This document shows, in pieces, positions 20,640 through 32,340 of a stretch of 64,000 nt of DNA. Every line of letters begins with the position of its first letter. Position 1 is the stretch's first letter. Below the pieces are notes generated by a model. That model saw only the letters and a list, made by a program, of their open reading frames with translations, was not told the DNA's origin and did not search any database. The stretch is from Diospyros lotus (taxonomy: Eukaryota > Streptophyta > Magnoliopsida > Ericales > Ebenaceae), in the NCBI RefSeq assembly GCF_014633365.1, contig NC_068351.1, forward strand, positions 23,382,866-23,446,865, read 5' to 3'. Position numbers and translations under genes: made by a program.

Positions 20640-21368
20640 GTTTCTGCTTCAAAGAACATTGTTGCCGAAATTAACAAAGGTGAGAAGTTAAATGGCGACA
20701 ATTATGAAATTCGGAATATTAAAATTCAATATGTGCTGGAAGAGCAAGAGGCTCTTGAGGTTTTAAACACTGTCATGACTGAGCCTGAGAAAAATAATAC
20801 TAATAGACGGGATAGAACAACATGTGAAACTTAAAAAAAGAAAAAATTTACTGCACGCGTTACGTTGCTTAGTAGCATGGATAATGATATTATGAGGAAG
20901 TTTCGAAAATTTGATAGTGCGAGAGACATGTGGTCTGCTCTTGAAAAGAGGTTTGGAGGTATGTCCTTGACCAAACTTTGCTCCCTCACTATCAAGTTTG
21001 ACACATACAAAAAGCGCCCAGATGATTCCATGAAGAAACATATGAGGCAAATGTCAAACATGATAAGTGAGCTTAGAGATGAAGGACACGTCTTGACTGA
21101 TAAGCAACAAGTGCAAGCTGTTATCCGTTCTTTGCCTCACAGTTGGGAGCATATGAAGATGCACCTCACCCATAATGAAAATATGAAGACTCTAGATGAT
21201 GTTGTTCATCACCTGGAGTTAGAAGAGGAGCGCCTCTTAGCAAACAAGCTTAGTACAGATGTGTACATGACAGGCTCAAACTCACAGGGTGGTAAAGGCC
21301 ACAAACGCAAGCTGCATGGTATGTCCCAACAAAAGCCAGGTAAGGGAAATCCTCAGGGCAAGAAATAG
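20640..21368 (+). pseudogene. copia gag (UBN2-type), N-terminal and central part
   Basis: Starts near 20640 with text ending NKGEKLNGDNYE (the usual 'L.G.NY..W' start) and continues to a TAA at 20832. It resumes as the 167-residue frame 20865-21368 with DMWSALEKRFGG, FDTYKKRPDDSMKKHMRQM and LPHSWEHMKMHL, all landmarks of the copia UBN2 gag. Residues about 135-167 are Gly/Lys-rich. A stop at 21366 separates it from the zinc knuckle. It encodes the capsid/nucleocapsid precursor. Confidence 0.85.
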
Positions 21369-21565
21369 AAATTTAACCAACATGGGAAAGGAAATCGTCA
21401 TTCCAAGAAGAAAAATATTGCAAAGTTGAAGTGTTTCAATTGTGGGCAAAAGGGACATTTTGCTTGTGATTGCACTGAGCCCAAAAAGGTATGTGACCTT
21501 TATGCACTTGTAAGTGTTGTTAATGTCTCAAGTTCTGTTTTTTTTACTAAATCTTATCCTTTGTG
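21369..21565 (+). pseudogene. copia gag zinc knuckle
   Basis: CFNCGQKGHFACDC gives an intact C-x2-C-x4-H-x4-C knuckle, followed by TEPKKV and then SVFFTKSYPL, which would run on into the protease. The insertion of solo LTR D at 21566 cuts it there. Confidence 0.88.
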
Positions 21566-23181
21566 TGTTGTATCATATTTTTTGGTAAAATATGAGAAAT
21601 GTGTTTGATGAAAAACCATATGAAAATCTCATATTTCGAAATAAGTTTTGCATATTTCGAAACATATATGATTAGTGTTTTGGCACTAAAGGTCAAATGT
21701 TTTTAAAATCCATTTTTTATCTCATCATGTTTCGAAACTGTGTTTCTATGTTTCGAAACATAGTTCTGTAATGTTGATTCGAAATGCTCTTCAATATGAT
21801 GTATTTCGAAATATAGTTTCCATGTTTTGAAACATTAGTTTGCCATGTTTCTAAACTTGATTCAAGATGTATATTAAAAAGGGTTCAAGTTTTGCTTAAT
21901 CTATATGATGTATTTCAAAATCTATTTGAAATCTAAACCTATGTTTCAAAACCTGTTTAGTATATTTCGAAACCTCTGTTTGCAGTGTATCTTTGTTCAA
22001 CATGTTTGTGAAGTATGTTTCGAAACCTACTTTTCATATTTTGAAACATCTATCTCTGTCAGAAGAATTTCAAAAATCTGTCATGTCTTTGCACTTTATT
22101 TGAAAAGCTATTTTAATAATCTATTTTTGAAATTATACCCATACCCTGATGTTCAAAATACAGGTATGTTTTAAGTGGAGAATAAAACCTAATCATTTTG
22201 TTTTTTTAAAAGAGAAGTCTTCCACTCATTTTGTCTCTTGGTGTATATCCAACTGTAAAAGCTGTATGTTTCGAAACATGTTATGTGTGTTTCGAAACCT
22301 CTGTGTAAAAATGAGTTGTTTTGAAACCTGATAAGTATATTTCGAAACCTACTTTCTTATCTTGTCTCTAACGGTTATAATTAGCCAAAAGTCTATCCAT
22401 TTAATATATAACAACTCTTTGAAGACAAAAAGACCTCTCTCTCTCAAGCATACACATTTTTACATATTTACAAGAGATTTTTGCCGCAAGCACAAGTTGA
22501 ACAAAGCTCTTCTATCTAACTCTCAAGAAGTTCCTTTCAATCATTCCTTGGTGCGCATTGTGGTACAAACAGGAGAAGCAAGTAACATCCAAAGCTTTCA
22601 TCTCTTCAAGCTCTTCTCACTCCATACCAATAGGTTTGCTATAACTATTTGGTAAGGTGTTTTAATTACATTCAAATTGTTGGGTTGTATAAAATAAGTG
22701 TTATTTATCTTGTTGTAAGGTTTGAGTTGAGCCCGTAAAAACTCAGGGTGTAAGGTTTTAGGGTGAACTGTGGCAAAACCCTTGGTGTCATTGATCGCTA
22801 GTAAAAGTGATTGTGGTTTGCAAATCCTTCAAGTGGGTAAGCTTGAAGGTAGTGGAGTAGGCAAGTGTCGAACCACTATAAATCTTGTGTGTACTTGATT
22901 TCTCGTTCCTACTTGTTGTTATTCTTATTTATGTTCTTAAAAGAATCATTTTTGAAAATCTAAAGGAGTTTTGTTATTTGCAAATCAGTGAGTAATATTT
23001 CGAAACATACCTTAGTAGGTTTCGAAACATACCTTCCAGTAAGTTTGATTTCGAAACATATTCATCTATATTTCGACACATAGTATCCTACAAGTCAAAG
23101 TTTTCAAGTTATTTAAAAATTTACCCAAATCCCAATTCACCCCTCCTCTTGGGATATACTTGCCATTATATAGAACTAACA
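21566..23181 (+). mobile_element. Solo LTR D (SIRE/Maximus-like) nested in the copia element
   Basis: Starts TGTTGTATC and ends GAACTAACA with a perfect 5-bp target duplication TTGTG (21561-21565 and 23182-23186). Removing it and one TTGTG rejoins gag and protease in one frame (SYPL then WTVDS). TATA-like TTAATATATAAC lies near 22401. The 3' part carries CCAATTCACCCCTCCTCTTGG, as in LTRs A and E. No internal genes; the three frames of 60-97 residues over it are chance. Confidence 0.94.
21625..23085 (+). repeat. Array of TTTCGAAAC palindromes in LTR D
   Basis: About eleven exact TTTCGAAAC sites plus at least eight one-base variants. The fullest copies read TATGTTTCGAAACATA, a perfect 16-bp palindrome. 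Most lie at 21625-22350 upstream of the TATA box; a second small cluster lies at 22995-23085 near the LTR's 3' end. Confidence 0.9.
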
Positions 23182-24420
23182 TTGTGGACTGTGGATTCCC
23201 CAACAACAAACCATGTAGCGAAGGATAAGAGTGCCTTCGTGGAGTTCCGACGGATTCCACATGGAGTAAGATGGATATATGTTGGAAACAACTCCAGAGT
23301 AGGAGTAAAAGGGATTGACACGTGCAAGTTAATCATGCATGGAGGTCAAACCTTGATTCTATATGACGTCTTGTATGCTTCAGAGATTCGCTGGAATCTT
23401 ATTTCTATTTTTATATTAGTTAAAGATGGTTCTTCTGTTAATTTTCATAGAGACGGTGTTGACTTGTCCTTGGGAACAAGTTATTATTGTTCTGGTTATT
23501 TCCTGGATGGTTTTATCGTATTAGGTGTGGAACCATATAATTGTGCTAATAGTTTTTCCTTGTTTACATCTTCAAGTAATGATATGAATGATGTATGCTT
23601 GTGGCATACTAGACTAGGTCATATTAGCCAACAACGAATGAACCAATTAGCTAAAATGGGCTTGTTGGGTGATCTTGATAAAGTAGAAATGTCTACTTGT
23701 GAGTACTGTCCAGTTGGAAAAACTGCAAGAAAACCATTTGGAAAAGGGACTAGAGCCGAAATTTCATTACAATTAATTCATTCTGACATATGTGGTCCAA
23801 TGAATGTTAGAGCTAGACATGGGGCTTTTTCTTTCATCACATTCATAGATGACTATACTAGGTATGGTTTTGTCTATTTGATATCTCATAAATCATAAAC
23901 TTTGAGTTGCTTCAAGAATTATATGAATTTAATGGAAAATCAATTAGACAAGAGAATAGAAATTTTAAGAACTAACCGTGGTTGGGAATACTTATCTGAT
24001 CAATTCAGAAAATTATGTGATGAAAAGGGAATAGAACATCAATTGACTATTCCTGGTACACCGTAACAAAATGGTGTTGCAGAAAGGAGAAACAGAACCC
24101 TATTAGAAATGGTTAGGTCTATGATGGCTCAAGCAAATTTGCCAATCACCTATTGGGGTGATGCATTACTAACGGCCACGTATGTACTTAACCGAGTGCC
24201 TAGCAAATCCATAACTACTACTCCATATGAGTTATGGATCAACAAACAGCCCAACCTAAGTGTTTTAAAACCATGGGGTTGCACAGTTTTTGCTCATGAT
24301 TCTTCTCATAAATATGGAAAATTAGGTCCAAGAGGGAAGAAATGTATCTTTTTAAGATATTCTGAACAATCAAAAGGATATGTTCTATTAGGTGAGCAAG
24401 ATGATGGTACGGTAACATAA
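23182..24420 (+). pseudogene. copia protease, GAG-preintegrase and integrase
   Basis: WTVDSPTTNHV at about 23184-23216 is the protease active site with Asp-Ser kept and Gly changed to Pro. Next come WIYVGNNSRVGVKGIGTC-like text and LYDVLYASEIRWNLIS. The GAG-preintegrase has CLWHTRLGHISQQRMNQLAKMGL and the CEYCPVGKTARKPF zinc pattern; the integrase has LIHSDICGPM and FIDDYTR. Stops at 23896 and 24064 break the core, and 24109-24420 holds the C-terminal NRVPSKSITTTPYELW and WGCTVFAH. Non-functional. Confidence 0.9.
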
Positions 24421-24777
24421 TTTGAATCACGGGATGTCACATTCTTAGAGAATGATTTTCCGAAGTAGGCTAATATAGGACACGACTTATCTCTATTTGA
24501 AACTCATGATCAACAAGATTTCATAATGCTAGAAGAACTTAATACCCCACATCCGAGAGGGAATGGGTTAAAGGATGATGAATTAGTTTCATCTAAAATT
24601 CAACCTATTAAGTATCCATTAGAGAATATTGATCCGAGTAGGAGTAACATGAGAATTGATGAATTGACTTATCAATCTCAACCACGATGATCTAGTCGAC
24701 AAAGTGTTCCTCGCCGTCGATTTGAGATTGAAGGGGGGGAAGCTTTTATTATTACTCCATAAGAAGAGGAAGAACCA
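24421..24777 (+). pseudogene. copia integrase-to-RT linker
   Basis: Text such as FESRDVTFLENDFPK and RQSVPRRRFEIEGGEAF is recognisable between stops (24418, 24466, 24688, 24760). It is the variable linker before reverse transcriptase, without a catalytic motif. Confidence 0.75.
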
Positions 24778-25809
24778 ATGAATGTAAATGAGGCTCTTAC
24801 TTGCCCTGCTAGAGAAAAATGGATTAAAGCAATGGAAGAAGAGATGGAGTCCATGAAATCGAATCAAGTTTGGAAACTAGTCAATTTACCCAAGGGACGC
24901 AAAGCAATTGGGAACAAATGGGTTCTCAATATTAAACGTAAGGCAGATGGAAGTATTAAAAGATACAAGGCTCGTTTAGTAGCAAAAGGTTACACACAAC
25001 AAGAGGGAATATACTACGAAGAGACTTTTTCACTTGTTGTAAGGTTCACCTCAATTTGGCTAATTTTAGCAATAGTTGCTAACATGGATCACGAGTTACA
25101 TCAAATAAATGTAAAGACCATTTTTCTCAATGGAGAATTAAGTGAAGAAATCTATATGGAGCAACCTATAGGTTTTATTAGAGAGGGTCAAAAGCACAAA
25201 GTGTGCAGACTTCAAAAGTCTATATATGGCTTGAAGCAATCCTCAAGATAGTGGTATATTCGTTTTCATAATGCAATCATGTCATATGATTTCAACATGA
25301 TAAATGAAGATCACTGTGTGTATACGAAGAGATCAAAAGATAAGTTTGTGATCTTATCTTTATATGTAGATGACATATTAATAGTTGGAAATGATAAGGA
25401 GTATGTCAATCACATAAAAGGATGGTTGTCATCCAATTTTGAAATGAAAGACATGGGTGAAGCTGGATATATCCTTGGAGTTAAGATTTTGAAAGATCAT
25501 TCAAGGAGATTGTTATCTCTTTCTCAAGAGCCATATATTCATAAGATTCTTGAATGATTTAATATGAAAAATTGTAAACCCTTTGATACTCCTATATCAA
25601 AAGGTGAAATATTAAGTCAGAAATTGTGTCCCAACACTCCACAAGAGAAGGAACAAATGAGCAAAGTTCCTTATGCAAATGCGGTTGGAAGTCTAATGTA
25701 TGCTATGATGTGTACTAGACCTAATATATCTTACGCCATTAGGCTAGTAAGTAGGTATCAATCCAACCTGGGGCCAGCACATTGGAAAGTAGTGAAGCGG
25801 ATACTTTGA
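24778..25809 (+). pseudogene. copia reverse transcriptase
   Basis: Opens with EALTCPAREKWIKAMEEEMESM and IGNKWVLNIKRKADGSIKRYKARL, then YTQQEGIYYEETFS and FLNGELSEEIYMEQP. The catalytic YVDD is intact at 25363-25374. The thumb/connection continues with MKNCKPFDTPISKGE and SLMYAMMCTRPNISYAI. Stops at 25249 (TAG), 25555 (TGA) and 25807 (TGA) fragment it; each looks like a C-to-T change of CAG or CGA. Confidence 0.92.
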
Positions 25810-26339
25810 TATCTAAAAGGCATAGCTGATTATTCATTGTGTTATCAAGGAAAGGATCTGCATTTGGAAGGCTATACCGATGTTGATTGGGGAGGAGACA
25901 TGGATGAAAGAAAATCCACCTCCGGATATGTTTTCTTACTTAATAATGGTGCTATATCATGGAGTAGTAAGAAACAGTCCTATATAGCCTTATACACAAT
26001 GGAGGCTGAATTTGTGGCATTTTCAACAGCTATATACAAGAGGCCGTTTGGTTAAAACGACTCATGGATCATTGGGGGATATATAAGAATGCTATTAGCC
26101 TAGTTCTAATCAATTGTGACAATCAAGTAGCAATAGCATATACAAAGGACCCCAAATATCATGGTAAAACAAAACATATAGATATCAAGTATAATTTTGT
26201 GAGAGATATGGTGGCACATAATGAAGTGAACATGAAATACATTTCTACACAAAATATGGTAGCAGATCCTCTGACGAAGCCTATCTCGAAAGAAGTTTTT
26301 GATAGGCATGTAAAAACATTGGGTTTGCGTAGATGTTAA
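25810..26339 (+). pseudogene. copia RNase H
   Basis: GYTDVDWGGDMDERKSTSGYVF, WSSKKQSYIALYTMEAEF and, after a frame break at 26053, LINCDNQVAIAYTKDPKYHGKTKHIDIKY and MVADPLTKPISKEVF are the standard copia RNase H blocks with the catalytic Asp/Glu positions present. It ends LGLRRC. A TAA at 26053 inside the domain makes it non-functional. Confidence 0.92.
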
Positions 26340-27382
26340 TATACAATTATATTCATCATTTCCTGAACATGTTTACTTGTACAAGTTTTATCATTTAATG
26401 ATAAATTTAATGATTTCCTATTCATATATTTGTTATATATCATACGTGTAAATTTATGTTCTGTGCATAAATTCTGACATAAAGTATGACGGACAGATAA
26501 AAGACTGGCCTTCTCACACAGGCAGTTGCCTCCGTTACTTAGTGGAATGGAGATGAGATAGTATTTTAAGTTTTATTATCTAGATGATAATAAAATAGAG
26601 CTCAAACTTAAAATACATGATGTCGCTATAGTAAGAGGATGTCTCATTCTTGGAATGGATAATGAAGTGATTTTAAATATCACAATATCTGTCTTGAATG
26701 CCAGATGTGGGTTCTGTTTAAAAGTGAGTAGATGTGAACTCAAGGTTAAACATTATGTATGTATGTTTAATCTATCATCTGTACGGTATTTGGGATAAGT
26801 CATACGCTCTAAGGGAAAGGAGAAAATACCGTAATATGTGTTTTCATACCACATATGCACAAAGTTGATCAATAAGGATAATCAAAGTTTCAATCTCAAC
26901 TTTGATAGTATGAGTCGTTGAGATCATTTGTGATCTCACTAAGTGCCCTTTGATAACTCCTAGCATGTTCTCAAAGTTTTTTGGTTTAATGTTTGTTATC
27001 TTAATATGTTGCTAAGTGGTTATGATTGATTCGATCAACTGGAACATGTTAGAAAAGCAAGTTAACTAAAAATTGAGAGAATCGAGAAAAGAGGAAAAAT
27101 CATTTCAAGTCATCATACCTTTTGTATTCATTGGTCGACCAATTATATTTATCTAAATGATTAAATATAATTATGAATACAAGACATGAGATCAAAGGGA
27201 ATTAGATATGATAATGATTTGGGGTACTTCATACTTATCTACTCAATTTCAAGACGTTCTATACTCCTAACCGTTATATAACAATTGAGCTCTTGAAGTA
27301 TGCATGGTCTCACGGCCTATCTGCTTATATGAAAGCTATAAGAGGAATGAGAAATTATGGGAATGTTGAGCTCATTATGTGC
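26340..27382 (+). other. Long 3' untranslated region of the copia element
   Basis: About 1 kb of noncoding sequence between RNase H and the polypurine tract, unusually long for copia. It has AT-rich text and a GATAATAAAAT-type repeat near 26575-26595. No second ORF was found. Confidence 0.6.
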
Positions 27383-27392
27383 GAGTGGGAGA
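27383..27392 (+). other. Polypurine tract of the copia element
   Basis: GAGTGGGAGA immediately before the 3' LTR, the usual second-strand primer. Confidence 0.85.
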
Positions 27393-27787
27393 TGTTGGAG
27401 AACTAAACCTAGATCCAGGTCTAGGATTTGGGTCGGGTCGCCCATATAGGGTTTTGGATCCAAATAACCAGATCCATTTGTGGTTCTGGCGATAACCGCA
27501 GGAAACTGCCCACTTCTTCCATATGTGGAGAAGAGGGAACAATGACAGTTACTGATATAACTACATATATAAAAAATTGTCTCTCTCATTTTGTGAGATA
27601 CGAACGTTGAGTTGGTCGGCAGAGTTTCTTCTTCTTCTCTGATTTCCTTTAAAGGTTTTTAAGATGTGATTCAAGAGTGATTTCCATACTGTGATTTCAC
27701 TTGTGACTAGTGATACAACTATTGTGATTAAATTTCCGTTGTGCAAAGTATGTTATTGCAATTATGACCCCTGTTCTTTTTCCATCA
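27393..27787 (+). repeat. 3' LTR of the copia element
   Basis: Starts TGTTGGAGAACTAAACC and ends TTTTTCCATCA. It pairs with 17933-18332 over its full length with about 10% differences and one small indel. Confidence 0.95.
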
Positions 27788-28514
27788 CCACAACTGCCTA
27801 ATCCACTACCTTGGTTCATAACCAAGGATTTTGCAAACACACATAGGTGTGTTATATATTACCTTGTAGTTTATACAGGCTCAACTATAAACCTTCACAG
27901 TTGTCTTTTTCAAACAGGCTCAGCTAGAACCACTACCTTTTACAGATCAAGTGTAATTTTTACAAGATGTTTTTTCACAACTAGGCTAAGCCACAACTAC
28001 TACCTTTTACAAGATAAGGTGTGACCTTTTGCAAGTTCACAAGATATTTGTGAAAAGATTTCTCAAGAGAAAAATATAAATGAAGCACTAAGCACAAAGG
28101 CTTTTCTCTTGATAGAGAGTTACAAGATTTGGAATAAGGTACTCTATCTAAGAATTCTCACAAAAAATATTTTCAATAAGAAAGCTCATGAGAAGCAGGA
28201 AAGATTTGAGAAGGATTGTAAGAAGCTTTTCGAAGGATGCTTGAGAGTTTTTGTAATTAGTTCTTCTAACCTTCTTCAAACAGCTTCATCCTCCATTTAT
28301 AGATTTCCTGTATTGAATGTTAGTTGACATGACAGAATTTAAATTGAATGCTCCATTTGTCTCAAAACTGTCATTTTTTTGTCTCTAATAACATTAGACA
28401 ACATTTATTAATTCATTTAAGAAAGCTCATGTTGTCTGAAATGTATTAAATAATTTAAATAGTTAAAATTGTCAAGCATTTAATGCATTTAATAGCTATA
28501 TTTTTCAAAAATTG

Positions 28515-29170
28515 ATAACAGTTACTCGACTAAAGTAAGAGATACTCGACTAATATAGCACTTTAATTGATTGGACAAAACAAGTAATCAATTATATATA
28601 GGGCTTACTTGAGTATGACCAAGTCATTACTCGACTAACTCATAAGCTACAGAGACTGTGCGTTAATCCCTCAACTACCATGCTAGGCTTACTCGACTAA
28701 TAGAAACATTTACTCGAGTACAAAAAATTTGATACTCGATTAACTTGAATACGAGAAACTCAACCAGAGATAACCGAATCTTTACTCGACAACATATAAA
28801 GATACTCGATTAACAAAAACATATTAGTTGATTGAAAGAAAGCTTTACTCAATTTGAAAAACAAAGAAATGTGTAAAGCACTCAACTAACATATATAGAT
28901 ACTCGATTTATTCAAGTATATTAGTCAATTGGAACTTAGGCTTTACTCGATTTAATGTATGCTTAGATTTCAATACTATAGAGATACTCGATTAATCTCC
29001 AAAGCTTACTTTAATAGTGAAGGAACATTACTTGATTAAAAAAGTGCCATACTCGGTTATAGCTTTAAGAAACATAGCTTTTGCAAAACATACTCGAGTA
29101 TAAACTTATGATAATCCATTGAGTCACTTCCATACTCAATTATTTTGAAAGGAAGTCGAGCAATACTTGA
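28515..29170 (-). repeat. Array of TACTCGACTAA/TACTCGATTA motifs in LTR B
   Basis: About 18-20 sites such as TACTCGACTAA, TACTCGAGTA and TACTCGATTAA at irregular 20-60 bp spacing, with diverged ones (ACTCAATT). It lies upstream of the minus-strand TATA box, the same position as the array in LTR A. Confidence 0.85.
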
Positions 29171-29422
29171 TTAAATTCATAAAGGGATTTTTATACTTAG
29201 TCAATTTTTAAAAAATATTTTCTCACAAGCTTTATATCATGCTTGATTAATAGAAAGCCATATTTGGCTATTTTGAAAGATATACATATATATGAGCATA
29301 GAGTTCTCCAATTTAAAAAAATATATAGAAAATGTTTTGGAGATCATCAATAAACCAAATTTATTAAAAATATATTTTTTAAAATAATTTTCTCCATAAA
29401 TCAAAATATAAATTTCTCAACA

Positions 29423-30194
29423 CCTTCAATTAGGGTTTTGTGCCTAAGGGTTATAAATAACCCTAAGCGGTTCTTTTCATTGTAGAGATGAGATGCATGG
29501 AAGCCATTGATGTCGTGTTGTGTGACATGAATGTGAGAGACCTCCCACACTATCCCTTTTGAGCTAGCACCTTTCAAGCCTTAGAAAACTGCCCCCTTAG
29601 GGTTCTTGGTATTGCTTGCTCGCGTGGATACTGTTAGAGGCCAGGCGCTTGGACGACTTTGTGATCTCCTCCATTGAATATTGATTTTGAATCTTCATTT
29701 CAAGAGGTAATCTTATGCCCTTTCCTCTGTAATCTATTCCCTTGGAGAGATCTTAAAGGAATTTATGGTTAAATTTTTTTATTTTTCACTATGCTTTTGA
29801 TTCATAAATTCCTTCACTTGTTTATGCATTTTCTCACTTCAAATGCTAGGTTTTCCTTATATCATTATTGCATTTTGGCTTTATATGCTGTTCTTACACC
29901 CCATGCCCTTGTAATTCTAGGTTTGTGCTTGTTTCCCTGTATAACATGTCAGTATAAAATCTTGCAATTAACTTTTGAATTGTAAATTGTTCAAAACTTT
30001 TATCGCTTACACTTCATGTTTCGTAGAATAGGGGTATCGTGCCCACTCCCTAGCCCTATGTGAATAATGGATGGGTATTATGCTTGCTCCCTAATTCTTT
30101 GTTGATGTTAAACCCTATATCATTCTCGCCCTTTTGCATTTTGGGTTTTAATCCAATCTCATGCATTTTGTGCTTGTGATTTTAGGTTATTCTT
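29423..30194 (+). other. LTR-like sequence, right part, with TATA box
   Basis: Resumes the block broken at 17788. TTATAAATAA at 29451-29460 is a TATA box. The phrase TTAGAGGCC followed by CTTGGACG, near 29634, also occurs near 49180 in the other LTR-like block, so the two belong to related LTR families. No coding domain. Confidence 0.5.
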
Positions 30195-30520
30195 ATGCAT
30201 TTATTGCTTTTGATTTTGGGTTGTTCTAGATCATCTTTGTGCTTTTTTGCTTTCGATCTTCTATCCTATTTCACTCATCTTACACTTTTGATGCTGGATT
30301 TTCCCTTTATCATTCTAGAAATTCTTGCATTTTTTTTTTTATTTTCAGACCGTTCTCACATTCTTGCGCTTCAATTTTTGGACCATTCTTACGCTTTTGT
30401 ATTTTGGCTTTTGGATCGCTATCACGCTTTAGTGCTTTGGTTTTTGGACCATTCTCATACTTTGACGCTTTAATTTTTCTCACGCTTTAGCGCTTAAATT
30501 TTTGTAATAATAAGCCCTAG
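30195..30520 (+). repeat. Degenerate 30-40-bp minisatellite
   Basis: Units built from CACGCTTTAGTGCTTTGG, TTTTTGGACCATTCTCA and similar text recur about every 32-36 bp, clearest at 30350-30510. The overlapping 92- and 83-residue frames simply translate the repeat. Confidence 0.75.
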
Positions 30521-30739
30521 ATCGTTCTTATTTATTTAGCATTTTTGTACTAGGTGTTAAAGAATGAGCTATAGATTATTCTCGCATGTTTCACTCTTTG
30601 ATACTAAGCTTCGTTTGTTTATCGAATTTTTGGCCCTTTTCATGCATTCAGTGTCCTGAAAAACAAAATACATAAAAGGAGACTACAACAAGATGGAAGT
30701 TATTTTATTCATGTATCATTGAATGATATACATAAATGT
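30521..30739. other. AT-rich spacer, no gene
   Basis: Nothing recognisable between the minisatellite and the gag remnant. Confidence 0.5.
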
Positions 30740-32340
30740 TAAAGACATTTAAGCCTGCCTATGATACTTCCTTGAAGCATACATTTGGGCTCTAGTTCTA
30801 AATTCTTTTGTGGGCTTGAGGCCTTTGAGCGATGAAGCATGCTTCTTCGAGAAAGCTTCTATTCTTTAACTGCTCTTCCTAGCTTGAATTATGTCCCCAT
30901 CCTCCAAGGTAGTTAATATGCTCTTTCCTCTGGGCTTTTGTGTCCACAAACTCTACTAGTTCCCCTTTCCAGACTAGAGCTTTTATTTGATTCTTTAAGT
31001 CTTGGCATTTGTCTGTGGAGTGGCCATGAGTAATGTGGAATTAGTAGAAGATGTCATTTTTCCTTCTCATAGGCTTATTAATCTTTTTGGGAAATTTAAT
31101 AAGGCCTGGCCCTTCAATGGCTGCCAAAATGTTAGAGAGTGATTGTGTGAGCAGGGTATATTCCTTGAATTGGAGTTGAGGAGTATCATCATATCTTGTA
31201 GCTTTCTCTTTCCTTTGGCTTGGCTCTTCACTAAAGTCTTTTTCTTTTCTCTTCTTATCCCTTTCTTCGTTTCCTCCAACTATCAACATGACTTTAGCCT
31301 ATAATATAAGCTTCTTGGCTCAAGCAAACAAATTTACCAGTGTCCCAGGTTGATCCAAGGCTAGGGATTCTTGTAGTGGTACTGGTGTCATCCCCTTAAA
31401 GCATCACAGCAGTTGCCACACTAGTTTGTAGATCTTGTACTTCAAATGTTGCATTTCTAAAACAATCAACATATTGTCTGAGGGTTTTTTTTTTTTTGTC
31501 ACCTTAATGTATGTTGAGCATATAAATGCATTTCTTCTTTTTGTGGCTACTAATAATGAAAGCCTTGATGAATTCTACCACTAAGCACGGGTATGATTTA
31601 TTAAGGTAAGAGGAAAAACCTGACACATGATTGCGTCATCTCATCCATGAAGCAGCATCAAGGACTCATATCTTTAAATGTGATCATGGGGGTCACCCTT
31701 GTCCAAGTATGTAGAAAGCTATGGCATTTTGAACTTTCTTGCTAGGGGTTTATTCATTATGGCTGAGGCAAAAGGGATACTTCTTCGGTGCTAGACCTCA
31801 GAGGCAAGCAACAACCTTTTCTGCTCTAACATCTCTTCAATCATTCTTCTCATGTTGGTCATTTCTCGAGTGCTGAAGGCCGATGGATTATCAGTTCCAT
31901 TATTGTTCCTCAATCTTAAAAGAATCCAGTCTTCATCTGCAGACATACTCATCATGATCTATGGGTGCTTCCCTTTTATGGGGCTTCACCTATCATCTCT
32001 CAATCTTTTTTTATCTTTCTCGATTTCAAGCTTGGCGAGGTCCTTCAATGGGGGAGACCTCGATTGAGTCCTTCGAGGGGAAGAGGATTGTGATTGAGTC
32101 CTCAAGGTAGCTTCTTGGTAAGAGCTGATTTTCGCCACCACTTCTAGAGCCCTTTGTAAAAGAATTGATTCAAGTAAAAATTTCCTTAAATCAGGAGGTA
32201 GCATGAGGGACCATGTCTTATAGCAACCTCACCATTTCTTGAAGTTCCTACATTCCCTTCGCATGTTGTTGTTACAAGGCTTTGTATTGTGTCCGGGGAA
32301 CCATTGATGAGCTAGAGGGTTGAGTCTTGCATAGGACATG
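30740..32340 (-). pseudogene. Ty3/gypsy Tat gag polyprotein remnant
   Basis: From 32340 downwards: SSSSMVPRTQYKAL text, then PPLKDLAKLEIEKDKKR (frame 31986-32204). The capsid region near 31630-31760 shows ARKFKMP, a TYLDKGDPHDHI-like segment and MLLHG...DAIMCQVFPLT. Frame 31041-31289 has FKEYTLLTQSLSNILAAIEG and INKPMRRKNDIFY, and THGHSTDKCQDLKNQIKALVWKGELVEFV follows. This order is typical of Tat-lineage gag. Stops and frame changes abound. Pol is absent downstream. The adjacent LTR differs from the 8543-9116 LTR, so this is a second Tat element. Confidence 0.85.

Larger units (their letters stand above)
17933..27787 (+). mobile_element. Complete but dead Ty1/copia retrotransposon (9.86 kb with nested LTR)
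   Basis: Two LTRs (17933-18332 and 27393-27787), primer binding site, gag, protease, integrase, reverse transcriptase, RNase H and polypurine tract are in copia order. Flanking pentamers CCTCA (17928-17932) and CCACA (27788-27792) match at four of five bases. Solo LTR D (21566-23181) interrupts the polyprotein between gag and protease. The two LTRs differ at roughly 40 of about 395 positions by eye, so the insertion is old. Unusual points are a 2.3-kb leader before gag and a 1-kb stretch between RNase H and the 3' LTR. Confidence 0.93.
17788..29422 (-). mobile_element. Solo LTR B (SIRE/Maximus-like), split by a full copia element
   Basis: The outer parts (17788-17932 and 27788-29422, about 1.78 kb together) form one minus-oriented LTR. 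On the plus strand it starts TGATATACGAG and ends TTTCTCAACA, with near-identical flanking pentamers CCTTA and CCTTC. The left piece has the shared AAGGGGTGAATTAAG phrase, and a minus-strand TATA (CTATAAATGG, near 28295-28302) lies in the right piece. The left and right pieces align in order with the head-to-head LTRs at 37.8-42.1 kb. The interior is the copia element 17933-27787. Confidence 0.75.

Noticed and set aside
30195..30490. Overlapping Leu/Phe-rich frames suggesting a membrane protein
   Set aside because: Both frames arise from a T-rich minisatellite; hydrophobicity follows from base composition.
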